In this document: one piece after another, positions 7,265-15,006 of the stretch
How positions within the stretch are numbered: the first letter of the stretch is position 1
How the letters are laid out: the number at the start of each line of letters is the position of its first letter
Translations under genes and position numbers: made by a program
DNA from: Bacteroidota bacterium
Lineage (GTDB): Bacteria > Bacteroidota > Ignavibacteria > Ignavibacteriales > Melioribacteraceae
Assembly (NCBI GenBank): GCA_021786655.1
Contig: JAJYMU010000073.1
Span: 1 to 15,290 of the forward strand
Length of the DNA stretch: 15,290 nt
Direction: 5' to 3'
Notes under the pieces: generated by a model
The model's database searches: none
Told to the model about the DNA's origin: nothing
What the model saw: the letters and a program-made list of their open reading frames with translations, nothing else

Positions 7265-8434
7265 ATGAAAATACCATTGAAATATACATTACGAAGTTTT
7301 AAAACCAGAAAACTTACTACCGGAATTACCATTGCCGGTATTGCATTGGTTGTTTTTGTTTTTGCAGCTGTTCTAATGATGGCTTACGGGGTTCAGAAAA
7401 CACTTATTGCAACCGGGCGCGCTGATAATGTGATGATCACCAGGAAATCTTCCAATGGAGAAATCTCAAGTATCATTAACGGTGATACGCGTAACGTGAT
7501 AAGAACACTACCTTTCATTGCAAAAGATGCTAACGGTATGCGAATCATTTCAGAAGAACCGGTAGTTGTTATCAACTTGGCAATTAAAACCGGCGGATTG
7601 AGCAATGTTACAGTTCGCGGAGTGTCGCCCCAAGTTTGGCAGCTTCGACCGCAAGTGAAAATTAAGGAAGGAAGAATGTTTAATCCTTCGCTTCGAGAAT
7701 TAATTGTGGGTGAAGCAGTTGCAAATAAATTTGTCAGCGCTCAGATTGGCAGCACTGTAAAATTTGCCGGGGATAATTGGAAAATTGTGGGATTGTTTGA
7801 ATCTAACGGCAGCGGATTTGATTCCGAATTGTGGGGCAGCAACGATCAATTGTTGAATGCGTTCAACCGGGGAAGTGCAGTTTCAACTATCACATTTAGA
7901 ATGAGCAACCCGAACGACTTTGATCAGATAAAACATGAGTTTGACTCTGACCGTCGGCTCGTTCAATTCGAACCGAAAATAGAACAGAAATATTTTGAAG
8001 AGCAATCTGAGTTCTTAGCCGGCTTCATCAGAATTCTTGGAATATTTATTACGGTCATATTCAGTTTTGGCGCTATCATCGGTGCGATGATTACTATGTA
8101 CGCCGCAGTTGCCAACCGGACAGTTGAAATTGGGACAATGCGTTCATTGGGATTCAGCCGGAGAAGTATACTTGGTGCATTCTTAGTTGAATCGTTAACA
8201 ATAGCAATGATCGGGTGCGTGATTGGATTGATCTTCGCCTCGTTTCTTCAGTTCTTCAGAATATCTACTCTCAATTTTAGTTCTTTTGCCGATTTATCAT
8301 TTTCGTTTGCGCTGTCTCCATCAATTATTGTTTCATCATTTATCTTCGCAATATTCATGGGATTTCTTGGCGGGTTCTTACCATCGATACGTGCGGCAAG
8401 ATTAAATATTGTTAACGCTCTGCGCGGAGGGTAG
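7265..8434 (+). CDS. ABC transporter permease 2 (FtsX/MacB-like)
   Basis: This is the second, diverged permease of the cluster, with the same layout as the first: helix near the N-terminus (TTGITIAGIALVVFVFAAVLMM), a periplasmic domain of about 200 residues, and three C-terminal helices with the FtsX phrase ANRTVEIGTMRSLGFSRRSILGAFLVESL. Two ATGs lie close together (7259 and 7265). I prefer 7265 because AGAGG (7254-7258) would then sit 6 nt upstream; with 7259 it would abut the start codon. The product is 389 residues (391 from 7259). Two different permease genes with one ATPase suggest an asymmetric LolCE-like dimer. It is the last gene of the operon. The stop overlaps a perfect hairpin (8431-8460). 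Confidence 0.92.
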   Translation: MKIPLKYTLRSFKTRKLTTGITIAGIALVVFVFAAVLMMAYGVQKTLIATGRADNVMITRKSSNGEISSIINGDTRNVIRTLPFIAKDANGMRIISEEPVVVINLAIKTGGLSNVTVRGVSPQVWQLRPQVKIKEGRMFNPSLRELIVGEAVANKFVSAQIGSTVKFAGDNWKIVGLFESNGSGFDSELWGSNDQLLNAFNRGSAVSTITFRMSNPNDFDQIKHEFDSDRRLVQFEPKIEQKYFEEQSEFLAGFIRILGIFITVIFSFGAIIGAMITMYAAVANRTVEIGTMRSLGFSRRSILGAFLVESLTIAMIGCVIGLIFASFLQFFRISTLNFSSFADLSFSFALSPSIIVSSFIFAIFMGFLGGFLPSIRAARLNIVNALRGG

Positions 8435-8460
8435 AAAGAATTGTTGCCAATTCTTTCTAC
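8431..8460. other. Perfect 13-bp hairpin overlapping the permease stop codon (possible terminator)
   Basis: GTAGAAAGAATTG (8431-8443) and CAATTCTTTCTAC (8448-8460) are exact reverse complements around a TTGC loop. The TAG stop of the permease is in the left arm. There is no T-run on either side, so it may be an atypical terminator or an mRNA 3'-end stabiliser between the convergent genes. A second, weaker inverted repeat (8496-8504 with 8525-8533) lies next to the opposing gene's stop. Confidence 0.5.
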
Positions 8461-8534
8461 TCGTTGGTATATATGTCAAACTTTATTCAAGTGAGAATTA
8501 GAGAAATCTCAATAACAATTTTTCTCTCTAATTA

Positions 8535-10253
8535 TTATTTCAGCAGCAATAGTTTTTTTACTTCTACAAAATTTCCCGCTTGGATTCTGTAGATATACAT
8601 TCCGCTCGCCAGTTTAGACCCATCAAATGTTACTTCCTGCCTGCCGGGAGTCATTACTTTGTTTACCAAAGTTGCTACTTCTTCACCGAGAATGTTAAAC
8701 ACCTTAAGCGTAACGTTGCTTTCCTTCGGTAACTCGAACCTGATTATAGTTGATGGATTAAATGGATTTGGAAAGTTTTGTAACAGAGCAAAATTTGCCG
8801 GTGTCTCCAATTTCGCTTCGATTGTTTCCGAGTATTCAAACTTGCCGTCAAAATCAATTTGCTTTAACCGGTATTGGAATTGTTGCCCTCCAGTAGGCGT
8901 ATCTGTGAAAGAATATTCTTTTGGTGAATTGCTGTTACCGCTGCCTTGTACAAATCCTATATTCTCCCATTCCGACTTCTGATTTCTGATTTCTGTCTTC
9001 TGTCTTTGAATCTCAAAACCATAATTATTTACTTCTGTTGCCGTTGACCAATTCAGATCAACATTCGAACCGCTGGTTGTGGCAGTAAATGAAGTGAGTT
9101 CAACGGGGAGAGCAGCATCAGCAGTGTTAGTAAGTCCGACAAAATCAGAACAGGAGACTCCTAATACAGAATTAAATAGACCACCTGCATAAACCCTTCC
9201 ATTTGTAAAATCAAGGGCAATAGAATGAACTCCATCACCAAGACCGCCAGCAACGCCAACGTTTGGATCCCAGCTAGTAACAGTTCCTGATGTATTTACA
9301 GCAGCAATGTTATTTCTGGTAGTACTGACAAATCTTGTAAACTTTCCTCCTACATAAACAATCGACCCGGAGAAAGCAATTGCATAAATTTCAGTGGTAC
9401 TGGCCTGATGGGATGGATTCCACGGTAAAAGATCTCCGGATCCGTTCACTGCGGCTAGGCCACTCCTGGGAACATGATTAACGATAGCACTATCAACAGT
9501 AGAAAATAGTCCACCGATATAAATTACGTTGTTATCTGTGACTGCAATAGAATAAACTTTGGCATTCGGACTAGGATTAAAGGGTTGTAATGAGCCTCCT
9601 TCAGCGATCATTGCTAAGTAATTTCTGTTTCCGGTAGCAATAGTAGTAAAATCACCACCAACGAAAATTGCTCCGAGATAATAAACAAGTGTCCTCACTG
9701 CGGCGTTTGCATTTGGGTTCCAAGATGTAGCTGCGCCTGTTGAAGTTGAACTAAGAGCTGCAATATAATTTCTGCTCGCTCCACCGATAGTTGTAAAATT
9801 GCCTCCAGCATATACGGCTGCTCCTCCTATTGCAATTGTGTTTACCGTTGAGTTTGTATTCGGATCCCATGTTGCGTCTGCATTTCCAGTGGTGTTGTTC
9901 AGTTTTGCAATATTGTTTCTTGCCTGTCCACCAATAGTTGTAAAGAACCCCCCCACATAAATATCGGTTCCACTTATAGCAATTGTATACACGCTTGCGC
10001 CACCGCCTGATACATTTGGGTTCCAGCTTGTAACCGTTTTGGTTGTTGCATCAATAGCAGCAATACTATTTCTTGCAGTCCCTCCTACTGACGAAAAAGA
10101 TCCTCCAATATAAATGGTGTTTCCACTTACTGCTACCGCGTATACAATTCCATTTGTAGTAGGCAAACTTTCGTTTGTTTGTGAAAGTGAAACATTTTGA
10201 AGAAATAAAATTGACGAGAATGAACAAATCAGCGGTATAAAATATTTTTTCAT
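8535..10253 (-). CDS. Secreted seven-bladed beta-propeller protein with T9SS sorting domain
   Basis: The product is 572 residues. The ATG at 10253 is chosen because GGAGG (plus-strand 10258-10262) precedes it and a signal peptide follows at once (MKKYFIPLICSFSSILFLQNVSLSQ); the frame also opens at a TTG 18 nt upstream. Residues of about 30-370 hold seven repeats of the form '(V)Y-x-I/V-A-(6-8)-I/VY-x-GG-x-F-T/S-T-I' followed by 'RN-x-IAA(L/I)... W-x-PN', similar to delta-60-type propeller repeats, hence probably one seven-bladed propeller. A Fn3-like domain (LPVELTSFTATTSGSNVDLNWSTATE) and a sorting domain (NFPNPFNPSTIIRFELP ... MYIYRIQAG ... KKLLLLK) follow. Function is unknown; cell-surface or extracellular location is inferred. 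A TATAAT box at plus-strand 10290-10295 lies 36 nt upstream. A heptamer repeat codes the lysine/glutamine-rich loop near 8975-9002. Confidence 0.88.
   Translation of the reverse strand: MKKYFIPLICSFSSILFLQNVSLSQTNESLPTTNGIVYAVAVSGNTIYIGGSFSSVGGTARNSIAAIDATTKTVTSWNPNVSGGGASVYTIAISGTDIYVGGFFTTIGGQARNNIAKLNNTTGNADATWDPNTNSTVNTIAIGGAAVYAGGNFTTIGGASRNYIAALSSTSTGAATSWNPNANAAVRTLVYYLGAIFVGGDFTTIATGNRNYLAMIAEGGSLQPFNPSPNAKVYSIAVTDNNVIYIGGLFSTVDSAIVNHVPRSGLAAVNGSGDLLPWNPSHQASTTEIYAIAFSGSIVYVGGKFTRFVSTTRNNIAAVNTSGTVTSWDPNVGVAGGLGDGVHSIALDFTNGRVYAGGLFNSVLGVSCSDFVGLTNTADAALPVELTSFTATTSGSNVDLNWSTATEVNNYGFEIQRQKTEIRNQKSEWENIGFVQGSGNSNSPKEYSFTDTPTGGQQFQYRLKQIDFDGKFEYSETIEAKLETPANFALLQNFPNPFNPSTIIRFELPKESNVTLKVFNILGEEVATLVNKVMTPGRQEVTFDGSKLASGMYIYRIQAGNFVEVKKLLLLK
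8975..9002 (+). repeat. 7-bp tandem repeat (four imperfect units) within the propeller-protein gene
   Basis: Plus-strand units are ACTTCTG, ATTTCTG, ATTTCTG and TCTTCTG. On the coding strand they give a hydrophilic QKTEIRNQKSE-type loop inside the Fn3-like region, where 'FEIQR...WENIGFV' would normally be continuous. Because the unit is 7 bp, gain or loss of one or two units would shift the frame. Confidence 0.65.
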
Positions 10254-10503
10254 ATAACCTCCGTACTTCAATTAAAAGTTAGCTTTCATATTATATTCTT
10301 CATCTTCCTAAATGGGAAAATTGATTTTTTGATTTGTAGCAAAGCTAAAGATGCAAGAACAGCTTAACAACCACATGAACATGGGGGCAAGAGTAAAAGC
10401 TGGTTCAGCTGCTTTTCCGAATTGCACTTTAAATATTTTCAAAAAATGAAATCGAGTTTATCGGAAACAAATTAGATGGAAAAAAGAAATGTCGAATGGA
10501 TGT

Positions 10504-11133
10504 TTAAATTTCTCCCCGTAAAGACTTGGTTATTACTTCCGCTTTGCAGTTAACGTGGAGCTTTCTGTAAATATTTTTTATGTGGAAGCGCACAGTCTCA
10601 ATTGATATGATGTTGGCGGCAGCAATCATTTTATAGCTTAAGCCGTCAACTAACCCGGCAACAATTTCCTTTTCTTTGAAAGTAAGAATTTGTTCGTGTA
10701 AAGCCGGTTTGACTTGATTAAAAAACTCGACTACCTTCCTTGCAATTTGGGCTGACATTGGTGCGCCGCCAGTATAAACATCTTCTATGGCTTCTTTAAT
10801 TTTTATCAGCGGAGTGTTCTTTATCAAATAACCTACGGCACCGGCACAGACTGCTTCAAAGACTTTATCGGAATCTTCATATACAGTAAGCATAAGAATG
10901 TTAATATCCGGGTAGCGTTCTTTAATTAATTTTATGCCGCTTATACCAGACATACCGGGTAGACCTATATCCAGCAGTAACACATCAATTATTTCTTCTT
11001 TGGATGTGTTGGTGAGGAACGACTCGATAGAATCCGCAGTGGTTTTGCACATGATACTCCGCTGCCTGTTCAGAAATTCTGCAATGCCGTTGCGTGTATC
11101 GGCAATATCCTCTATGATGGCTACTGATATCAC
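10504..11133 (-). CDS. NarL/FixJ-family response regulator
   Basis: This 209-residue cytoplasmic regulator has an N-terminal receiver domain with acidic pair E8/D9, phospho-acceptor D55 in VLLLDIGLPG, switch T83 in LMLTVYED and K104 in GYLIKN. The C-terminal LuxR-type helix-turn-helix spans about 150-205 (LTFKEKEIVAGLVDGLSYKMIA ... ETVRFHIKNIYRKLHV). The start is GTG: a nearby upstream ATG (plus-strand 11141-11143) is out of frame and reaches a stop after four codons, and no other standard start is available before the preceding gene. It lies 53 nt after the sensor kinase, so the two form one operon and a cognate pair. Phosphorylation by the kinase should control DNA binding; targets are not visible. 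The 250-nt gap downstream shows no terminator. Confidence 0.94.
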   Translation of the reverse strand: MISVAIIEDIADTRNGIAEFLNRQRSIMCKTTADSIESFLTNTSKEEIIDVLLLDIGLPGMSGISGIKLIKERYPDINILMLTVYEDSDKVFEAVCAGAVGYLIKNTPLIKIKEAIEDVYTGGAPMSAQIARKVVEFFNQVKPALHEQILTFKEKEIVAGLVDGLSYKMIAAANIISIETVRFHIKNIYRKLHVNCKAEVITKSLRGEI

Positions 11134-11186
11134 GCTTTCAACATAATTACTGTTGTAACTTTTAGCTACCCCATAAAGATGTGGTT

Positions 11187-14100
11187 TTATAGTTTGTTGA
11201 CAATTAGTTTTATTAATAATCCGTTACCGAAAACAAAATCGATTTTCCCTTTTATCTTTTCTGCACGCAATGCCATATTCCTCATTCCATTCCCGTGATT
11301 ATGTTCTTCCGCCTTATTTCCGATTCCGTCGTCACTTATACTCATTTCAAACGTGTCCAGTTCACTCAATATCCTAATCTCGACATTTTTTGCGTTGGAA
11401 TGTTTTGCAATATTGTTTATTGCTTCTTTGAAGATGAGATAGATGTTATGTCTGGCATCTAATAAAATTCTTTTCTCCGGATTCGATAAAGTAATATCAT
11501 ATTCTACTTGAATGTTTTTGTCGTTAAGAATCTGGGAAGAAAAATCTTTCATCCGGTCTATCATATTTTGCATGCTGTCGTTACGAGAATCGATAGACCA
11601 TACTACATCGCTCATCATCCCGATCACTTTTCTGCTTAGTTCTTCTATAATGCCGATTTTTTGATCGAGCCTTTTTTTATCCAGTTCACTATTCAACAAC
11701 TGCGTTTGAATAGACAAAGAGGTAAGCGAAGCGCCAACTTCGTCATGAAGATCGCTCGCAATCCTAAACCTTAACTTCTCAATTTCTATTATCCTTTTGA
11801 TTTTTATTCTGTACAATCCAAAGAATATCGAAAAGATAAAAATTACTGCTGCGGTTCTAAACCACCACGTCATCCAATATGGCGGCTTAATAATGATGTT
11901 TATTGATGCGGCTTTTTCATTCCATTTGCCGACATCGTTTGCTGCTTTTACATGCAGTAAATAGTTCCCGGGATCAAGATTCGTATAACTACCGTAACGC
12001 TGCAAAGCAGTGACTTGATGCCAATCCTTGTCGAATCCTTCGAGCATATATGCAAACTGGTTCTTTTCGGGGGAGGTATAATTAAGCGCCACAAATTCGA
12101 ATGTGAAAAAATTTTGCGAATAAGAAAGCTCTATTTTTTGATTTTCAGAAATTGGGTTTGAGAGCGGGAGGGTTTTATCGAATACTTTGAAATTTGCAAA
12201 ATATACGGGCGGGGCATTTTCGTTGTCTTCAATTTCATCAGGGAAAAATGCATTAAAGCCGTTTATACCGCCGAAAAACATTTCCCCGGTTGAACTTAAA
12301 AAAAACGATCCGTGATTAAATTCATTTGCCTGCAAACCGTCGCTAACATAAAAATTCCTGAACTTTCCGGTTTTTAAATTGAATCGTGAAATTCCATTAT
12401 TGGTACTAAGCCAAAGGTTACCGGATTTGTCGGGAAGAATTCCATAAACAAGGTTATTCGATAATCCATCAAGTTCCGTGTAATAAATAAAAGAATTTTG
12501 TTTGCGGTCAAAACGGTTTAGTCCACCGCTGTAAGTTCCGAACCACAAAATACCGGCATCATCTTCATAAATTGAATTTACTGAACTAATATTTAGACTT
12601 ATTCCGGTTTTAACAGCCGGATTAAATTCGTGCAGCGGATAATATCTTTTAAATGAATCCGTTCCCGGATCATAACAATGTAAACCGCCGGCAAGTGTTG
12701 CTATCCAAATTTCTCCTTTACTATCTTCAAAAATTTTAGAAATTGCAATTCCTGAAATTGCTTGAGGATTTTGAGGATCGGGATTATAGTGTATAAAAGT
12801 ATTTGTTTTCCTGCTGAATCGATCTAGACCTCCTCGCAGACCTCCAATCCATAAGTTATTTTTGCTGTCTTCATATAATGTGGAAACATCGTTAAAACTA
12901 ATGCTGTTGATTTCTCCGGGAATGTTTTTATAACGTAAAACTTCGCCGTTTTTTTTGTTAAAACGATTAAGTCCTTCTTGTGTTCCAACCCAAAGAAACC
13001 CGTCTTTAGTTTCAATCAGCGTTACCACCCTGTTGTCGCTAAGTGAAGATTTATTTTTTGAATTAAAGAGATATGATTTAACTTTATTCCTATTTCGGTT
13101 AATACAATTCAAACCCCCGCCCCATGTACCAACCCACAGCACGCCGTCTTTTTCTTCTAAAATTGCCATGACGATATTTCCGTTCAAGTCGTCCGGCTTA
13201 TTTGGGTCATCATAGAAATGTTTAAACCAATTCTTCCTCAAATCATATGTTTTTACTCCGTTGGAAAATGTTCCCAACCAAAGTATTCCAGATTTATCGA
13301 CAAACGTAGTGTTAATTACATCATCGTAATATTTAATAAACTCTCCCGAATTGTAGTTGTACAACATTAAGCCGGACACCGAAGATGCGATCCACAGATT
13401 TCCTTTTAAATCCTGGCGGATTGAACTAATATAATTACTTGATAAGGTAAGCGGATTCTTCGCATTTCTCTTATATCTTTTAAATGAATTGGTTTTTTCA
13501 TCGTATCGATTTAATCCGGAGCTTAGTGTACCGACCCATATTGTTCCTTTGTCATCTGCATAAACCGTCGATATATTGTTTTCGCTCAAACCCGAGTGAT
13601 TTGACGGGGAATATTTATACCGAATAAAAACTGGTTCATTTTTAACATTGGGACGCGAATTTATTTTTAGTTTAGATAATCCTTCGAATGTTGCAATCCA
13701 TAAATATCCACTTTTGTCTTCGCAGATTGATTTTATATCATTTCCGCATAAACTTTTGGGATTATTTGCTTCGGAAAAAAAGTGAGTAAAATTATCTGTA
13801 TCCCTGTTAAAACGGTTTAGTCCACGGCTAAATGATCCCAGCCAAATGTTGCCGAAAGAATCTTCAAACAATGTTGTAATGTAGTTCTCGCTAATTGAAG
13901 TGGAATCATTTTCACTATGGATGTAGTGATAAAACTTGTTTTCGGAAATAGCATAACGATCAACGCCACCACGGACTGTGCCAATCCATAAATTACCTTT
14001 GCTGTCGCTCAACAAGCTCCAAATTGCATCATCGGAAATAGAATTTGAATCGGCAGGATCATGCTTAAAAACTTTGATTGAATAACCATCATAACGATTT

Positions 14101-14318
14101 AGACCGTCCTGCGTACCGAACCACATGAATCCTTGTATATCTTGCGATATTGCAAAAACCGAAGATTGTGACAATCCCTGTTCAACACTTATTTGACCAA
14201 ACTTTTCAGGCGAGAGCGGAAAAGTCTTTGGTTTATAATTGGCTGACTGCGCAACAACATTATTGTAAATAAAACACGCAAATACTATGAACTGCAAAAA
14301 CCTTTCAATAACGTTCAT
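11187..14318 (-). CDS. Propeller-sensing histidine kinase (Reg_prop x14, Y_Y_Y, HisKA_3, HATPase)
   Basis: The start is placed at the ATG at 14318, giving 1043 residues with a signal-like N-terminus (MNVIERFLQFIVFACFIYNNVVAQS); an open frame reaches 14402 but adds sequence with no family likeness. Residues of about 35-690 contain 14 blades of the 'D..G.LWIGT..GL.R(Y/F)' type, i.e. two seven-bladed propellers outside the inner membrane. A Y_Y_Y domain (LEGFDKDWHQV ... YTNLDPGNYLLHVKAAND) leads to one membrane helix (about 821-840). Inside the cell come the HisKA_3 dimerisation helix with phospho-acceptor H858 (SDLHDEVGASL), an N-box (EAINNIAKHS), and G-boxes DDGIG (996-1000) and GNG (1009-1011), all intact. 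Unlike Bacteroides hybrid regulators it has no receiver or AraC domain; the separate regulator downstream supplies output. Related sensors often detect oligosaccharides, but no glycan genes adjoin, so the ligand is unknown. Confidence 0.93.
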   Translation of the reverse strand: MNVIERFLQFIVFACFIYNNVVAQSANYKPKTFPLSPEKFGQISVEQGLSQSSVFAISQDIQGFMWFGTQDGLNRYDGYSIKVFKHDPADSNSISDDAIWSLLSDSKGNLWIGTVRGGVDRYAISENKFYHYIHSENDSTSISENYITTLFEDSFGNIWLGSFSRGLNRFNRDTDNFTHFFSEANNPKSLCGNDIKSICEDKSGYLWIATFEGLSKLKINSRPNVKNEPVFIRYKYSPSNHSGLSENNISTVYADDKGTIWVGTLSSGLNRYDEKTNSFKRYKRNAKNPLTLSSNYISSIRQDLKGNLWIASSVSGLMLYNYNSGEFIKYYDDVINTTFVDKSGILWLGTFSNGVKTYDLRKNWFKHFYDDPNKPDDLNGNIVMAILEEKDGVLWVGTWGGGLNCINRNRNKVKSYLFNSKNKSSLSDNRVVTLIETKDGFLWVGTQEGLNRFNKKNGEVLRYKNIPGEINSISFNDVSTLYEDSKNNLWIGGLRGGLDRFSRKTNTFIHYNPDPQNPQAISGIAISKIFEDSKGEIWIATLAGGLHCYDPGTDSFKRYYPLHEFNPAVKTGISLNISSVNSIYEDDAGILWFGTYSGGLNRFDRKQNSFIYYTELDGLSNNLVYGILPDKSGNLWLSTNNGISRFNLKTGKFRNFYVSDGLQANEFNHGSFFLSSTGEMFFGGINGFNAFFPDEIEDNENAPPVYFANFKVFDKTLPLSNPISENQKIELSYSQNFFTFEFVALNYTSPEKNQFAYMLEGFDKDWHQVTALQRYGSYTNLDPGNYLLHVKAANDVGKWNEKAASINIIIKPPYWMTWWFRTAAVIFIFSIFFGLYRIKIKRIIEIEKLRFRIASDLHDEVGASLTSLSIQTQLLNSELDKKRLDQKIGIIEELSRKVIGMMSDVVWSIDSRNDSMQNMIDRMKDFSSQILNDKNIQVEYDITLSNPEKRILLDARHNIYLIFKEAINNIAKHSNAKNVEIRILSELDTFEMSISDDGIGNKAEEHNHGNGMRNMALRAEKIKGKIDFVFGNGLLIKLIVNKL

Positions 14319-14352
14319 AATTCTTAGTAGAATGTATGGATAAACATAAGTC

Positions 14353-14382
14353 AGTATACCGGTTGTGTGGATTAGATTACAA
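14353..14382 (-). promoter_or_regulatory. Possible promoter of the kinase/regulator operon
   Basis: On the minus strand TTGTAA and TATACT are separated by 18 nt, with the -10-like box ending 34 nt before the chosen ATG. It supports 14318 over 14402 as the start, because the longer frame would run through it. This is a consensus match only. Confidence 0.3.
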
Positions 14383-14413
14383 TAATTAGAAAATGAAAGC
14401 AAAAGTAATTATT

Positions 14414-14434
14414 CTCCGAAGGAGTCCTTCGGAC
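14414..14434. repeat. 21-bp palindromic repeat, copy 2
   Basis: CTCC-G-AAGGAGTCCTT-C-GGAC: 19 of 21 bases match the reverse complement of 7179-7199. The two changes (A to G, T to C) are at paired positions 5 and 17, preserving the perfect 9+1+9 palindrome. It lies upstream of the kinase operon. Confidence 0.75.
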
Positions 14435-14442
14435 AAAAATTC

Positions 14443-14479
14443 ATCTGCGTAAATCATAAAAATCCGCTTAATCAGCGTT
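14443..14479. repeat. Short-period repeat of ATC-led units
   Basis: Four ATC triplets occur at 14443, 14453, 14462 and 14471, heading units ATC-TGCGTAA, ATC-ATAAAA, ATC-CGCTTA and ATC-AGCGTT (period 9-10 nt). On the minus strand this has the 'GCTGATTAAGCGGATT' flavour of intergenic repeats I recall from diverse bacteria; that similarity is from memory. Confidence 0.45.
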
Positions 14480-14617
14480 CTATTTTTCAAGAAAATAATT
14501 ACTTTTTGTTGTTATAGCAAGTTAATTCACACAACGGGTGTCAGTCGTATCTAAATTTTAATCCGCCTTCGCCCGATGAAGCAGGGCTTCGGTGGACGAG
14601 AAGGTGGGTAAATTCCC

Positions 14618-14632
14618 CGCCGCTTTGCGGCG
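14618..14632. repeat. GC-rich hairpin repeat A in the kinase pseudogene
   Basis: CGCCGC, TTT, GCGGCG is a perfect 6-bp hairpin. It lies in an unusually GC-rich mosaic (about 14561-14680) whose base composition contrasts with the AT-rich flanks. Confidence 0.6.
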
Positions 14633-14658
14633 AATATGGTAAAATTTGTTTTTTGATA

Positions 14659-14678
14659 CCTCGCTGCTTGCGGCGAGG
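14659..14678. repeat. GC-rich hairpin repeat B in the kinase pseudogene
   Basis: CCTCGCTGC pairs with GCGGCGAGG across 9 bp (one G-T) around TT. Its core resembles repeat A about 40 nt away. It begins just downstream of the kinase G-box codons (RAEK) on the minus strand, so it interrupts or replaces the kinase 3' end. Confidence 0.6.
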
Positions 14679-14820
14679 AAATTAATTTCTCCGCGCGCAT
14701 TTTCATATTTCTTAATCCGTTGCCGCTGTTGTTCACATCTTCTACGAATCCTTTTCCGTCGTCACTTACGCTCATTTCAAACATATCAAGTTCACTCGTT
14801 ATCCCGATCTCGACATTTTC

Positions 14821-15006
14821 TGTGCTTGAATCGACAAAGAGGTAAGCGAAGCGCCAACTTCGTCATGAAGATCGCTTGCAATCCTAAACCGTAGCTTCTC
14901 AATTTCTAGTATCCTTTTGATTTTTATTCTGTACAATTCAAAGAATATCGAAAAGATAAAAATTACGGCTGCGGTTCTAAACCACCACGTCATCCAATAT
15001 GGTGGT
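14821..15006 (-). repeat. Duplicated kinase segment (copy of 11701-11886)
   Basis: These 186 bp align without gaps to 11701-11886, same strand, with 175 identical positions (94%). Similarity collapses at 15007/11887. On the other side of the deletion scar, 14761-14820 matches 11331-11390 at only 50 of 60 positions (83%). Confidence 0.9.

Noticed and set aside
8496..8533. Rho-independent terminator for the propeller-protein gene
   Set aside because: A 9-bp inverted repeat exists (AATTAGAGA/TCTCTAATT), but the loop is about 20 nt and no T-run follows on the minus strand.
10351..10449. Small plus-strand frame of 32 codons (MQEQLNNHMNMGARVKAGSA...) between the propeller gene and the response regulator
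   Set aside because: There is no ribosome site, no recognised family and no flanking promoter; a frame this short is expected by chance. The gap 10254-10503 otherwise holds a possible -10 box and a weak AGCTG/CAGCT hairpin only.
14403..14550. Possible N-terminal extension of the sensor kinase from the open frame reaching 14402, or a small gene here
   Set aside because: The added residues do not resemble a kinase N-terminus, while the ATG at 14318 is followed at once by a signal-like sequence; the upstream DNA holds a promoter-like site and repeats instead.
14440..14700. CRISPR array or integron-type repeats in the repeat-rich stretch
   Set aside because: The repeats are heterogeneous, with no constant repeat-spacer spacing and no cas or integrase gene; they look like mixed palindromic elements.
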